Positions 41,220 to 50,578 of a stretch of DNA of 64,000 nt are shown one piece after another. The notes under the pieces were generated by a model, which ran no database searches, was not told the origin of the DNA, and saw only the letters and a list, made by a program, of their open reading frames with translations. Position numbers and translations under genes: made by a program. Position 1 is the stretch's first letter. Each line of letters begins with the position of its first letter. The stretch lies in contig JAJDCQ010000099.1 of the NCBI GenBank assembly GCA_029260755.1, forward strand, positions 47,211-111,210, written 5' to 3'. The stretch is from Planctomycetota bacterium. Its GTDB lineage: Bacteria > Planctomycetota > J058 > JAJDCQ01.

Positions 41220-41489
41220 ATGACGACAGCCCAGAAGGCCGGCGGCGGCGGCGCGGCGATCGTGATCGCCGGCGCCCTCCTCCTCGCCGTGCTCCACCAG
41301 GACTGGTGGTGGTGGGACACCGACACGCTCGTCTTTGGGACGCTGCCGACCGGTCTGGCCTTCCACGCCCTCTACTCGATCCTGGCCGCCAGCCTGTGGG
41401 CGTTCGCCTGCGTGTTCGCCTGGCCCGCCTCCTTCGAGGAGATCGAGTCGGTCGAGGACGGCGACGAGCCGACGGGGGCGAGCGCATGA
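41220..41489 (+). CDS. Small membrane protein (DUF3311-like) preceding a solute symporter
   Basis: 89 residues with two hydrophobic helices (AAIVIAGALLLAVLHQDWWWW; LAFHALYSILAASLWAFACVFAW) and an acidic tail. Size, layout and position immediately before a sodium:solute symporter match DUF3311-type small subunits. Its TGA overlaps the ATG of the symporter (ATGA at 41486-41489). The start is the ATG at 41220; the upstream GAAGGAAGAAG is rather far away. It likely assembles with the symporter. Confidence 0.75.
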   Translation: MTTAQKAGGGGAAIVIAGALLLAVLHQDWWWWDTDTLVFGTLPTGLAFHALYSILAASLWAFACVFAWPASFEEIESVEDGDEPTGASA

Positions 41490-43228
41490 CCCAGCTCATC
41501 GTCGTCTGCGTCTACCTGGCGCTCCTGGTCGGCCTCGGCGTGTGGACCGGCCTCCGGTTCCGTGGCACGAGCAAGGACTACTTCGTCGCGAGCCGTTCGA
41601 TCGGGCCGTTCCTGCTCCTCATGAGCGTCTTCGGCACCACGATGACCGGCTTCGCTCTGGTCGGGTCGACCGGCAAGGCCTACGAGCGCGGCATCGGCAC
41701 CTACGGGCTGATGGCGAGCAGCAGCGGGCTGATCCACGCGGCGATCTTCTTCCTGATCGGCGCGAAGCTCTGGACGCACGGCAAGCGCCACGGCTACGTC
41801 ACCCAGATCCAGTTCTTCCGCGATCGGTTCGAGAGTAACGGCCTCGGCTATCTCCTCTTCCCGATCCTGGTCGGGCTGGTCGTGCCGTATCTGCTGATCA
41901 GCGTCCTGGCCGCGGGAAGCTTCGTGCGGGCGCTCACAGCCGGCGCGTTCCCGGAGACGTTCCTGAATCCGGGGACCCCGTTCCTGGGCGGCGTCCCGAT
42001 CTGGCTCACGGGGCTCGTGATCAGCGTCGTCGTGCTGATCTACGTGTTCATGGGTGGCTCTCGCGGGACGATCTGGGCGAACACGTTCCAGACGCTCGTC
42101 TTCATGGTGATGGGCGTCCTCGCCTTCGTCCTGATCGCCTCGGCCCTCGGCGGACCGGCGAACGCGGCCAAGGGGGCGCTCGAGATCGACGCCGACGGGC
42201 GAGCGATCATGACCCATCGCTATGACGCGAAGAAGAAGGAGTTCGTCGAACGCCCAACGCCCTGGGTGGTCGGTCAGGCGCGCCTGACGGATGCACAGAA
42301 GGCCGACATCGCCGAGAACGGGAACCTCCGCCCGCATCTGAGCCGCACCGTCGTTCACGTCGACTACGACTACGCCCACCCCGTGCGAAAGAAGCCAAAG
42401 ACCGAAGAGCCTCTGCAGGTGAAGTTCGATCGTGAGCACGGAATCCCGTGGCTCATGTTCCTCACCTACATGTTCATCCCGTTCTCCGTCGGCATGTTTC
42501 CGCACCTATTCCAGAACTGGCTGACGGCCAAGAGCGCGAAGACGTTCCGCCTGACCGTCGTGGCGCATCCGATCTTCATCATGATCGTCTGGGTGCCGTG
42601 CGTGCTCATCGGCGTCTGGGCATCGGGGGTGCTCGCCCCGATGGAGAACGTCAACGCGACGCTCGGGCTCATGGTGAAGATGACGACGGGCAGCCCGCTC
42701 GTCGCTGGGCTCCTCGGCGCCGGCGTCCTCGCGGCGATCATGTCTTCGCTCGACAGCCAGTTCCTCTGCCTCGGGACGATCTTCACCAACGATATCGTGC
42801 TCCACCGGTCGGAGAAGGGCCGCTTCACCGACGCGCAGATCGTCCGGATGGCGCGCGGCTTCATCGTCGCGATCGTCGTGCTGACCTACATCCTCGCGAT
42901 GATCGCCGATGCGTACAAGATGAACGTCTTCGACCTCGCGGTCTGGTGTTTCAGCGGCTTCGGCTCGCTCTTCCCGCTCGTCTTTTGCTCGCTCTACTGG
43001 CGGCGGACGAGCAAAGAGGGCGCGTTCGCGAGCGTCATCTCCGCAATGACGGTCTGGTTCATCTTCTTCGCCGTGTCGGGATTCGGCGGGGAGTACACCG
43101 TCTGGGGCGGCGTGATGCCGGCGGCTCTCTGCTTCGCGGCGAGCCTGACCGCGATCGTCGTCGTCTCCCTCGCGACGCCCCCGCCGTCGGACGCCACCCT
43201 CGACAAGTTCTTCCCGAAGGCGGCCTGA
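41486..43228 (+). CDS. Sodium:solute symporter (SSS family)
   Basis: 580 residues with about 13 hydrophobic helices. SSS features include SKDYFVASRSIGPFLLLMSVF near the start, VGSTGKAYERGIG, GGSRGTIWANTFQTLVFMVMG, and IMSSLDSQFLCLGTIFTNDI, the conserved sodium-site region. It imports a small organic solute with Na+. A large polar insertion of about 100 residues (from ALEIDADGRAIMTHRY to VKFDREHGIPW) sits between two helices and is longer than usual for the family. The start overlaps the DUF3311-like gene and the next gene begins 1 bp after its stop, so the unit is an operon. Confidence 0.92.
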   Translation: MTQLIVVCVYLALLVGLGVWTGLRFRGTSKDYFVASRSIGPFLLLMSVFGTTMTGFALVGSTGKAYERGIGTYGLMASSSGLIHAAIFFLIGAKLWTHGKRHGYVTQIQFFRDRFESNGLGYLLFPILVGLVVPYLLISVLAAGSFVRALTAGAFPETFLNPGTPFLGGVPIWLTGLVISVVVLIYVFMGGSRGTIWANTFQTLVFMVMGVLAFVLIASALGGPANAAKGALEIDADGRAIMTHRYDAKKKEFVERPTPWVVGQARLTDAQKADIAENGNLRPHLSRTVVHVDYDYAHPVRKKPKTEEPLQVKFDREHGIPWLMFLTYMFIPFSVGMFPHLFQNWLTAKSAKTFRLTVVAHPIFIMIVWVPCVLIGVWASGVLAPMENVNATLGLMVKMTTGSPLVAGLLGAGVLAAIMSSLDSQFLCLGTIFTNDIVLHRSEKGRFTDAQIVRMARGFIVAIVVLTYILAMIADAYKMNVFDLAVWCFSGFGSLFPLVFCSLYWRRTSKEGAFASVISAMTVWFIFFAVSGFGGEYTVWGGVMPAALCFAASLTAIVVVSLATPPPSDATLDKFFPKAA

Positions 43229-43229
43229 G

Positions 43230-43811
43230 CTGCTCGCCTCGCTGCGCGTCCTCCTCATCGGGACCGTCGTCGCCGCCGGCGTCGCGACCGGCCTCGATGC
43301 CGTCTGGTACCTCCAGGGCGTCGAGCACACCGTCACCGCCGGGGTGATCCACGGCGCGGTGATGCTCGCGGCCGTCGGCGGCGTCCTCGGGTGGCGCGCG
43401 GGGCGATTCCTCCTCGGTCTCCCTCTCGGCGCCGCGGGCGGGATCGGCGGAGCGGCCCTCTACTACCTCCTCATGCTCGTGCTGCCCGGCGGGATGCCGA
43501 GCGTCGTCGGCGCGATGATCGCCGCCTGGGCGGCGCTCTGGCTCGCCTTCGCCGTCCTCGACGCGCGGCTTCTGCGGCGCGGCGGACGTCCGATCGGGAT
43601 CGCGCTGCTCCGCGGCGTCGTCGCCGCGGCGCTCGGCGGCGGCGCGTTCTTCCTCGTCCTGAACGTCCTCTGGGGCGCCGCCCCCGACGGGCGGAGCTAC
43701 CTCCTCCAGCTCGGCGCCTGGGCGTTCGCCCTCGCCCCGGGCATCCTCGTCATCGGCCTCCCGTCGCGACGCGACCGGGCGCCGGTCGAGGAGAAAGGCA
43801 CCGGAACATGA
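43230..43811 (+). CDS. Hypothetical polytopic membrane protein, probable CTG start
   Basis: The frame encodes hydrophobic helices from its very beginning (LLASLRVLLIGTVVAAGVATGL), upstream of the first ATG at 43344, which would remove the first helix. No ATG, GTG or TTG lies in frame before that helix except at positions inside the symporter gene. A CTG at 43230, with GAAGG about nine bases before it, gives 193 residues and five or six TMs. The alternative is GTG at 43338 or ATG at 43344 (155 aa). The stop overlaps the next ATG (ATGA at 43808-43811). No family recognised. Confidence 0.65.
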   Translation: MLASLRVLLIGTVVAAGVATGLDAVWYLQGVEHTVTAGVIHGAVMLAAVGGVLGWRAGRFLLGLPLGAAGGIGGAALYYLLMLVLPGGMPSVVGAMIAAWAALWLAFAVLDARLLRRGGRPIGIALLRGVVAAALGGGAFFLVLNVLWGAAPDGRSYLLQLGAWAFALAPGILVIGLPSRRDRAPVEEKGTGT

Positions 43812-45091
43812 AGCGGCTCGCCCTCTCGTTCGCCGTCGCGGCGTCGCTGTCGTTGGCCGCGACGGGGTGCTCGTCCACGCCCGACGCCGAGCCCGAGGTC
43901 GCGACGGAGGCCGCCGGCGCCGAGGACTGGCCCGGCTTCCGCGGCGCGAACCGCCAGGGGAGGAGCGGCGAGACGGGCCTGCTGCGGCAGTGGCCGGACG
44001 ATGGCCCGGCGAAGCTCTGGGCGGCGGCGGGGCTCGGCGCCGGTCACAGCAGCCCGGTGATCGTGGGCGGGCACGTCTACGTCGCCGGCCTCCTCGAGGA
44101 GACGGGCTACCTCTTCGCCTTCGACGGCGAGGGCAAGCCGCTCTGGAAGGTGCCGTATGGCGCCGAGGACCCGAAGGTGCAGTTCCCCGGGCCGCGGGCG
44201 ACGCCGACGGTCGCCGGCGACCGCGTCTACATGACGAGCAGCGGCGGACGGCTCGTCTGCGTCGAGGGCAAGGACGGCGCCGAGGTCTGGGCGGTCGAGC
44301 TGCTCGAGCGGTTCGGCGTCGAGAAGAAGAAGGGCTCCTGGGGGGTCTGCGAGTCGGTCCTCGTCGACGGCGACCACGTGATCGTCTGCCCCGGCGGGGA
44401 CGTCGCGATGGCGGCGCTCGACCGGAGCACCGGCGCGACCGTCTGGAAGACGGAGGGAGCCGACCTCCCGGCCAGCTACAGCTCGCCCGCGCTGATGAAG
44501 CGGGCGGGGCGCACGATCGTGATCGCCGTCCTCGACGGCGCGATCGTCGGCGTCGACCGCGCCGACGGGAAGCTCCTCTGGCAGCACCCGTTCAAGTCGA
44601 AGGCGTCGGAGGCCTGCGTCTCGCCGGTGATCGAGGGCGACCTCGTCTTCACCGCCGCGCGCCGGACCGGCGGCACCGTCATCGAGGTCGCCGCCGACGG
44701 GACGACGGCCACCGAGAAGTGGATCACACCCGGAAAGTTCGACATCCGGATCGGCGGCGCCGTCTGCGTCGACGGCCATCTCTACGGCACCGGCACCCAC
44801 CAGCGGGTTCGGCTCGTCTGCGTCGAGATGGCGACCGGCGACGTCGTCTGGCAGGCCGCCGACATCGAGGAGGGAAGCGTCATCGCCGCCGACGGGCTGA
44901 TCTTCTGGTACCGCCCCCGCGACGCCGAGATCGCGATGCTCCGGGCCGACCCGACCGGCCCCAAGCTCGGCGGCCGCTTCGTCATCGGCGAGGAGAGCAA
45001 GGGGCACTACAGCCACCTGGCGATCAGCGATGGGCGGCTCTACGTCCGCCACGGCGAGCAGCTCCTCTGCTTCGACGTGCGCGGAAAGTGA
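43808..45091 (+). CDS. PQQ-like beta-propeller lipoprotein
   Basis: 427 residues. Lipoprotein signal with lipobox LAATGC, then WPGFRGANRQGRSGETGLL and propeller blades (FAFDGEGKPLW, CVEGKDGAEVW, ALDRSTGATVW, GVDRADGKLLW, CVEMATGDVVW). It is a close paralogue of the gene at 50699-51958, sharing SESVLVDGDHVIVCPGG and AxLxGAIVGVDRADGKLLW. It overlaps the preceding gene and is followed 16 bp later by a receptor kinase, so propeller and kinase may signal together. It should sit on the outer face of a membrane. Enzyme activity is not evident. Confidence 0.88.
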   Translation: MKRLALSFAVAASLSLAATGCSSTPDAEPEVATEAAGAEDWPGFRGANRQGRSGETGLLRQWPDDGPAKLWAAAGLGAGHSSPVIVGGHVYVAGLLEETGYLFAFDGEGKPLWKVPYGAEDPKVQFPGPRATPTVAGDRVYMTSSGGRLVCVEGKDGAEVWAVELLERFGVEKKKGSWGVCESVLVDGDHVIVCPGGDVAMAALDRSTGATVWKTEGADLPASYSSPALMKRAGRTIVIAVLDGAIVGVDRADGKLLWQHPFKSKASEACVSPVIEGDLVFTAARRTGGTVIEVAADGTTATEKWITPGKFDIRIGGAVCVDGHLYGTGTHQRVRLVCVEMATGDVVWQAADIEEGSVIAADGLIFWYRPRDAEIAMLRADPTGPKLGGRFVIGEESKGHYSHLAISDGRLYVRHGEQLLCFDVRGK

Positions 45092-45107
45092 GCGGGCAGG
45101 CGGCGGC

Positions 45108-47945
45108 ATGACGTCCGACCGGCACGAGCGGTCCTCGACCCGCATCGCCCGCCGGATCGGTCCCTACGAGCTCGTCGGCGAGCTCGGGCGCGGCGGGATG
45201 GGCGCCGTCTTCAAGGCGGTCCACCAGCCGACGGGCGCCGTCCACGCCTTCAAGGTGCTCGCGCCGGCGGGCGCGCAGGTCACCGAGACGGCCGTCGCCC
45301 GCTTCCGCCGCGAGGCCGAGGCGCTCGCGCGCATCTCCCCGCACCCCGCCCTCGCCGCCGTGCACAGCTCCGGCGTCACGCCGCGAGGCGATCCGTGGAT
45401 GGCGATGGACCTCGTCGAGGGGGAGTCGCTCGCGGTCCGCCTCCGTCGGACCGGAGCCCTCCCGACGCGGGAGGCGGCGGCCCTCGTCGTCACGCTCGCG
45501 CGCGCCGTCGAGCACGTCCACGGTCACGGCGTGCTCCATCGCGACATCAAGCCGGGGAACGTCGTCGTCGACGCCGAGGGCCGCCCCCACCTCGTCGACT
45601 TCGGCCTCGCCTACGACCCGGCCGAGGTCGCCCTCACGGCGACCGGGCAGCTCGTCGGCACGCCGGCCTTCATGGCACCCGAGCAGGTCGCGCGCGAGCA
45701 AGGCGGGGCGAGGCTCGGGCCGCCGACCGACGTCTACGGCCTCGGAGCGCTCCTCTACACCCTCATCGCCGGCCGGCCGCCGTTCGAGGGCGAGTCCGAC
45801 CTCAACATCGTCGCCGCCGTGATGAAGGAGGAGCCGACCGCGCCGAGCCGGGCCGCCTCGGCCGACGGCCTCGCCCCCGCGTTCGACGAGGTCTGTCTCC
45901 GGGCGCTCCGGAAGGACCCGTCCGCGCGGCCGCGGTCCGCCGCGGCGTTCGCCGATGAGCTGGAGGCGATCCTCGCGAGCGGCGCGTCCGCTCCCACCGC
46001 GCGGGACGGCGCCCCCCGAAGGAGCTCGATCGGCCTCGTGCTGGTCGCCGTCCTGATCGTCGCGGTTGCGACGATCGCCTGGGCCGTCGGCGTCGGGCGT
46101 CCGGCGCCCGACCCGGTCATCGAGGGCGACCCGTGGGGCGACGCGATGGCCCGGCTCGCGGCCGGCGATCTCACCGCCCTCGATCGAGCGGAGGCGGCGG
46201 CGGCCGGCGATCGCGAGCGGGAGCAGTTGATCGAGACGCTCCGGGACCTCGTCGCCGGCGACGCGGTCGCCGTGCGCACCGTCCGGTTCGACGAGGAGCC
46301 GTGGCGCGGGCTTCGCAGCGCGGTGGGCTGTCTGCTCGTCGAGGCCGGCCGACTCGACGACCTCGTCCGGGTCGCCGAGCATGCCCCGACGATCACCCGG
46401 GACCCGCTCGTGATCGCCGCCCTCGAGCGCTTCGGCGCGGCCTTCGATGGCGACGAGGACGACCTGGCCGCCGCCCTCACTCTCGCGTCCGGGGACGAGG
46501 TCGACGACGGCGGGCTCGTCGGGCGCCTCGCGGACCTCCGGTTCCGGATGCTGTCGGTGTGGCTCGATCGTCGGATCGCAGACGGGGCGAACCTGGACGA
46601 CCTCGACGAGGTGCCGAGGGGGGCGCTGACGCGGGCGCTTCGGCGGGACGATCGTCGGGAGCTGGAGCTCTCGGCGGCGACGCGGCGGCGGCTCTTCGAT
46701 CGGTTTCGCGCCGCCGAGACGCCCGTGCCGGAGCAGCTGTCCCACGCGGAGCTCCTCCTCGCCTGCTCCACGCTGTCGGTCGATCGGCACGCGGAGACGC
46801 TCGACCAGCTCCTCGGGATGCTCGTCTCGTCGGCGATCACCGGCCAGCAGGGGCTGATCGCGGTCGAGGGGAGCTACCTGCTCCTCCGGGCGCGCGCCTT
46901 CCCGATGGTCCTCTCGAACGTGCGGAGCCACGTCATCGACCGCGACCGGGTCGCGAGCGAGGTCCGGGCCGAGCTCGAGCTCCCGGCGGGGGCCCGGAGC
47001 GCGACCCGGATCGCCGCCCTCACGTTCATCGGATCCGAGCGCGGGGTGATTGGTCCGGGCGGAGGCGTCGATCCAGATCCGATCCCGATCTGGCCGTCGA
47101 TCGAGGCCGTGCTCCGGCTCGACGCGACCGAGCCCGATGGATGCCTGCCGGGATGGGTGCTCGCCACGGTCACGGTCCTGCTCTGGACTCCCTCGGGCCG
47201 GAAGAACGACGAGCTCGAGGCTCGGGCGGACGCTCTCCTGGACGAGCTGTGGGGGAGCGAGCCTGGCCGCTCCGTCTGGACCCGGCTCCTCGAGGAGGCC
47301 TACCGGCGAGAGCTCCGCGAGCCCGTCGCTCGCCGGATGCCGCAGACGGCGTTCCTGCTCGCCGCCCATGGGCAGGGGTCGTACGCCCAGCTCGACGTCC
47401 TCCGAGAGGGGCTGGTGTGGGCGATCGAACGCCGCGAGCTCTTTCTCCAGGGGCCGGTGGCCGTGATCTCGGGGGCCTCGAGCGTCGTCGGACGCCATCG
47501 CATCCTGTTCGTGCAGGCGACCGCACGGTCCGCCGAGCGCCGCGACGCTCACCGTTCCGAGCCCTGCGACGAGTGCGCGAGGATCACGAACCTGGTCGCG
47601 CTCATGGACGCGACCGAGAGGCTCGGCGAGGAGGCGCGCGTCGTCGAGGTGTTCCGGGAGTGGGCTCACGATCGACCCGAGCGAGCCCTCGAGCGCCTCG
47701 ACGTCCTCCTGGACTCCACGGGAGGGGACGAGCACCTGCCCGTCGTTGTCGGACTGATCCACGGCGCGCGGATCATGCTCGACCGTGATCGTGAGGATGT
47801 CGCCCGCGCGCTGCTCGAACGAACCGGCGAGGCCACGAGTGCGCTCCTCGTGCGAGCCGAGCTCTGGGATCGTCTCGGCGAGACCGATCGGGCCCGCGCG
47901 GACCGCGCGGCGTACGAGCGCCTCATGACCGGAGGCGGACGATGA
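45108..47945 (+). CDS. Transmembrane Ser/Thr protein kinase with a large uncharacterised extracytoplasmic region
   Basis: 945 residues. Kinase motifs are complete: GRGGMG, a FKV lysine (AFKVL), HRDIKPGN, DFG and MAPEQ (residues about 15-290). A TM (SSIGLVLVAVLIVAVATIAWAVGV, about 306-328) leads to some 615 residues without WD40 or TPR signatures. This part is mostly helical, with a possible zinc pair in SEPCDECARI near residue 820. It follows the PQQ lipoprotein by 16 bp in what looks like one transcript starting at the symporter genes. The outside region probably senses the neighbour or a ligand. The start is the ATG at 45108. Confidence 0.88.
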   Translation: MTSDRHERSSTRIARRIGPYELVGELGRGGMGAVFKAVHQPTGAVHAFKVLAPAGAQVTETAVARFRREAEALARISPHPALAAVHSSGVTPRGDPWMAMDLVEGESLAVRLRRTGALPTREAAALVVTLARAVEHVHGHGVLHRDIKPGNVVVDAEGRPHLVDFGLAYDPAEVALTATGQLVGTPAFMAPEQVAREQGGARLGPPTDVYGLGALLYTLIAGRPPFEGESDLNIVAAVMKEEPTAPSRAASADGLAPAFDEVCLRALRKDPSARPRSAAAFADELEAILASGASAPTARDGAPRRSSIGLVLVAVLIVAVATIAWAVGVGRPAPDPVIEGDPWGDAMARLAAGDLTALDRAEAAAAGDREREQLIETLRDLVAGDAVAVRTVRFDEEPWRGLRSAVGCLLVEAGRLDDLVRVAEHAPTITRDPLVIAALERFGAAFDGDEDDLAAALTLASGDEVDDGGLVGRLADLRFRMLSVWLDRRIADGANLDDLDEVPRGALTRALRRDDRRELELSAATRRRLFDRFRAAETPVPEQLSHAELLLACSTLSVDRHAETLDQLLGMLVSSAITGQQGLIAVEGSYLLLRARAFPMVLSNVRSHVIDRDRVASEVRAELELPAGARSATRIAALTFIGSERGVIGPGGGVDPDPIPIWPSIEAVLRLDATEPDGCLPGWVLATVTVLLWTPSGRKNDELEARADALLDELWGSEPGRSVWTRLLEEAYRRELREPVARRMPQTAFLLAAHGQGSYAQLDVLREGLVWAIERRELFLQGPVAVISGASSVVGRHRILFVQATARSAERRDAHRSEPCDECARITNLVALMDATERLGEEARVVEVFREWAHDRPERALERLDVLLDSTGGDEHLPVVVGLIHGARIMLDRDREDVARALLERTGEATSALLVRAELWDRLGETDRARADRAAYERLMTGGGR

Positions 47946-48017
47946 AGAGCCCGAGGCCCGTGAGCGGTTCCGGGCCGTCAGCTCCTGGGCGGCAGCCTGC
48001 TACTCCCGTGGTCTGGG

Positions 48018-48884
48018 CTAGGATCTCGGACGACGAGCCGCGCGCCGACTCCGGAGACCGGCTCCCGTCAGCGCTGCGAGCGCCGAGAGGAGCGCGAGCG
48101 AGCTGGGCTCGGGGACGGCGTCGAGCGCGGCGATCTCGGCCGGAGTCAGCGCGTCTGCGAAGATCCGGACGCCGTCGAGCTCGCCCGTCCAGTTGAAGTT
48201 CGGGCTGTCGATGGGATTGCCTCGGAAGCTCCCGAAGAAGAGATCGCCGGCGTTGTAGTCGATGTCGAAGATCGACCCACCGACCGGCGTCGTTCCCTTC
48301 AGGACGCCGTCGACGAACAGCCGGGCGTTCACCCCGTCATAGCTGCCGACGAAGTGATGCCAGTCGTCGTCGGCCGTCCAGTCGAAGGTCCCGTCGATGA
48401 CCTGGACGTGAGCCGTCTGGACCGAGACGTAGAAGCCGATGACTCCCGGGTTGCTCGCCGTGTAGAGGGCGTAAGAAGAGCGGCCGGGGCCGAGCGTCTT
48501 GCTGATGATGTTCCGGTCGTTGCCCGGGGCGCTTCCAGGGTGACGGGCGTACGCCTCGACCGTGATCGTCTGGGCCGGCTCGAGATCGGCGTGGCGGGCA
48601 ACTCGGACCTTCTGGCTGCCGTCGAAGCCGAGCGCCGTGCCGCTCAATCCGGGGACGAACGTCGGGTCTTCGGGGTCGACGCCGGGCGTGTCGCCGAGGA
48701 CGCCGTCGTGGGCGACGCCGCCGCTCGTGTCGGCGACGGTCTGGCCGGACCCCTCATCGAAGCTCCACTCGCCGACGACGGTGACGGCTTCGGCGCGGCA
48801 TGCGGTCGCGACCGTGACCGCCGCCGTGACGGCGAGGGCGGCGATGAACGCTGCCGAACGGAGGATGTCTCGAGGACTCGGCAT
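48018..48884 (-). CDS. PEP-CTERM protein with LamG-like domain
   Basis: 288 residues from an ATG with AGGAG eight bases upstream. Signal peptide (IAALAVTAAVTVATACRAEA), then a LamG/concanavalin-like jelly roll (GEWSFDEGSGQTVADTSGG; LGFDGSQKVRV; DDWHHFVGSYDGVNARLFVDG; GELDGVRIFADALTPAEIAAL). The C-terminus VPEPSSLALLSALAALTGAG followed by RSRRAARR is a classic PEP-CTERM sorting signal, processed by an exosortase in bacteria that make exopolysaccharide. It is probably displayed on, or released from, the cell surface. No exosortase gene is in this window. Confidence 0.9.
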   Translation of the reverse strand: MPSPRDILRSAAFIAALAVTAAVTVATACRAEAVTVVGEWSFDEGSGQTVADTSGGVAHDGVLGDTPGVDPEDPTFVPGLSGTALGFDGSQKVRVARHADLEPAQTITVEAYARHPGSAPGNDRNIISKTLGPGRSSYALYTASNPGVIGFYVSVQTAHVQVIDGTFDWTADDDWHHFVGSYDGVNARLFVDGVLKGTTPVGGSIFDIDYNAGDLFFGSFRGNPIDSPNFNWTGELDGVRIFADALTPAEIAALDAVPEPSSLALLSALAALTGAGLRSRRAARRPRS

Positions 48885-48954
48885 GAGCGGCTCCTGCCCG
48901 TGGATTCTGCCACGAGGGGCGCGAGCTTGCGAGCCCGTTTCGGGCGACGTCCGG

Positions 48955-50382
48955 CTAGTCGCCGCCGTCGGGCGCCGGGACTCCGAGGGAGAAGAGGTGC
49001 TTCGCGCCGCGGATCAGGATCGCGTCGCCGACGATCGCCGGGGACGCGGCGACGGACTCGCCGAGCTCGTTGACGGCGATCACCTCGGGCTTGCCCGTTT
49101 CGATCACGACCGTCGTTCCGTCCTCGCCGACGACGTAGACCCGGCCGGCGGCCGCGACCGGGGAGGCGTAGGTGCTGCCGATCTCGGGGAGGCGGACCGG
49201 TCCGAAGATCGGCTCGCCGGTCTTCGCGTCGACCGCTGTGATGATGCCCTGGTAGTGGGCGAGGTAGTAGAGCCGCCCGTCGTGGAGCAGCGGGGAGGGG
49301 ACGTACGGGGTTCGCCGGTCGGTCGACCAGGCGATCTGCTTCGAGCCGGTGATGTCGCCCTTCGCGCCGTCGAGGCGGATCGCGAGGAGGCGCTTGGTCT
49401 CGTAGCTGCTGCCCGCGAAGACCATCCCGTCGGCGGCGACCGGCGAGGCGACGACGTTGTTCGAGAGGCCTCCACACTCCCAGATGACGTCGCCCGTCTC
49501 GGGATCGTAGGCGCGGATCCGGCCGGTCGCGGCGACGACGACCTGGGTCGCGCCGTCGTGCTCGAGGACGAGCGGCGTCGCCCACGAGGTCGGCTCGTCA
49601 CGCTCGTGGCGCCACCGTTCATCGCCCGTACGCTTGTCGAGGCCGACCGCGAACGACGGACCCTCGTGGTCCCAGACGACGACGAGGGTGTCGCCGGCCA
49701 GCGCCGGGCCGCTGCCCTCGCCGTGGCCGTGCTTGGTGTTCATGTCGCCGAGGTCGCGCTTCCAGAGCAGCTCGCCGTCCCGGTCGAGGCAGAACAGGCC
49801 AGCCGAGCCGAAGGAGGCGTAGACGCGCTCGCCGTCGGTGACGGGCGAGGCGGACGCGTAGGTGCCGGTGTCGTGGCCTCCCTCGTGAGGTGACGCCTCG
49901 TGGACGGTTCGTTCCCAGACGATCGATCCGTCGCGACGGTCGATCGCGAGGACGACGAATCGATGCGGGGCGACGGCGCGGTGGTTGTCGTGCTCGCCGG
50001 GACGGCGGCCCGCCGAGGGCGGCGCCGGGTCGCCGTCGGGCACGGCCGCGGTGACGTAGATCCGGTCGCCCCACACGACTGGCGTCGAGTGCCCGGCTCC
50101 GGGAAGGGGCGTCTTCCAGCCGACGTTCTCGGTCGGGCTCCAGGTCGTCGGCGGGTTCGCGTCATCGGCGCCAACGCCGTTGCCGCTCGGGCCGCGCCAC
50201 GATGGCCAGAGCAGGCTGGGGTCGGGCGCTCCGCCGGCCGGCTCGACCGGGTCTCCCGTCGGCGTTGCGGCGGGAGGCGGGGCGCCCTCGCCCTCGTCCG
50301 CGGCCGTCTGGAACGCGTCGCAGGCGCCGAGGCCGAGGGCGAGGAGCAGGATGCCCGCGAACGGTCGAAGTCGAGAGCTCAT
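48955..50382 (-). CDS. PQQ-like beta-propeller lipoprotein (475 aa)
   Basis: Starts at the ATG at 50382; lipobox LGLGAC at the N-terminus, then a Glu/Pro/Ala-rich linker and WPSWRGPSGNGVGADDANPPT, the planctomycete-type N-terminal motif of this protein class. Blades recur as AIDRRDGSIVW, CLDRDGELLW, GLDKRTGDERW, AYDPETGDVIW and AVDAKTGEPIF. It should be tethered to a membrane facing out. It is divergent from the paralogous propeller at 50699, with a hairpin between them. Function not determinable; quinoprotein activity is not shown. Confidence 0.88.
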   Translation of the reverse strand: MSSRLRPFAGILLLALGLGACDAFQTAADEGEGAPPPAATPTGDPVEPAGGAPDPSLLWPSWRGPSGNGVGADDANPPTTWSPTENVGWKTPLPGAGHSTPVVWGDRIYVTAAVPDGDPAPPSAGRRPGEHDNHRAVAPHRFVVLAIDRRDGSIVWERTVHEASPHEGGHDTGTYASASPVTDGERVYASFGSAGLFCLDRDGELLWKRDLGDMNTKHGHGEGSGPALAGDTLVVVWDHEGPSFAVGLDKRTGDERWRHERDEPTSWATPLVLEHDGATQVVVAATGRIRAYDPETGDVIWECGGLSNNVVASPVAADGMVFAGSSYETKRLLAIRLDGAKGDITGSKQIAWSTDRRTPYVPSPLLHDGRLYYLAHYQGIITAVDAKTGEPIFGPVRLPEIGSTYASPVAAAGRVYVVGEDGTTVVIETGKPEVIAVNELGESVAASPAIVGDAILIRGAKHLFSLGVPAPDGGD

Positions 50383-50523
50383 GGGACGATCCTCGCGGCG
50401 AGCTCCCATTCTACCCGGTCGGCGGCGGCCCGGCGCTCGCGCCTTCTCGGGACCGCTGTGCTGGCCCGCATGATTCACGAGCCTCGGCTGCGGTCGGCTG
50501 CGAGCCCACCGGGCTGCGTCCTC

Positions 50524-50578
50524 GGGCCGAAATCGGCGCTCGCAGGCCAAAACAGGCCAGCTCGGCCGATTTCGGCCC
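50524..50578. repeat. Perfect 14-bp inverted repeat between divergent propeller genes
   Basis: GGGCCGAAATCGGC (50524-50537) and GCCGATTTCGGCCC (50565-50578) are exact reverse complements with a 27-nt spacer that itself contains GGCC-AAAACA-GGCC. It lies in the 316-bp gap between divergent PQQ genes, about 120 bp before the ATG at 50699. It could be an operator, a structured 5' leader or an RNA hairpin. No other gene is visible in the gap. Confidence 0.6.

Noticed and set aside
35890..41499. Minus-strand extension of the PQQ gene at 34759 across the large propeller gene
   Set aside because: Antisense shadow; the real start is the ATG at 35889 with a signal peptide and a 4-bp overlap with the glycosyltransferase gene.
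47942..48196. Small plus-strand ORF overlapping the kinase stop (ATGA)
   Set aside because: Most of it is antisense to the PEP-CTERM gene and its composition is Arg/Ser/Pro noise.
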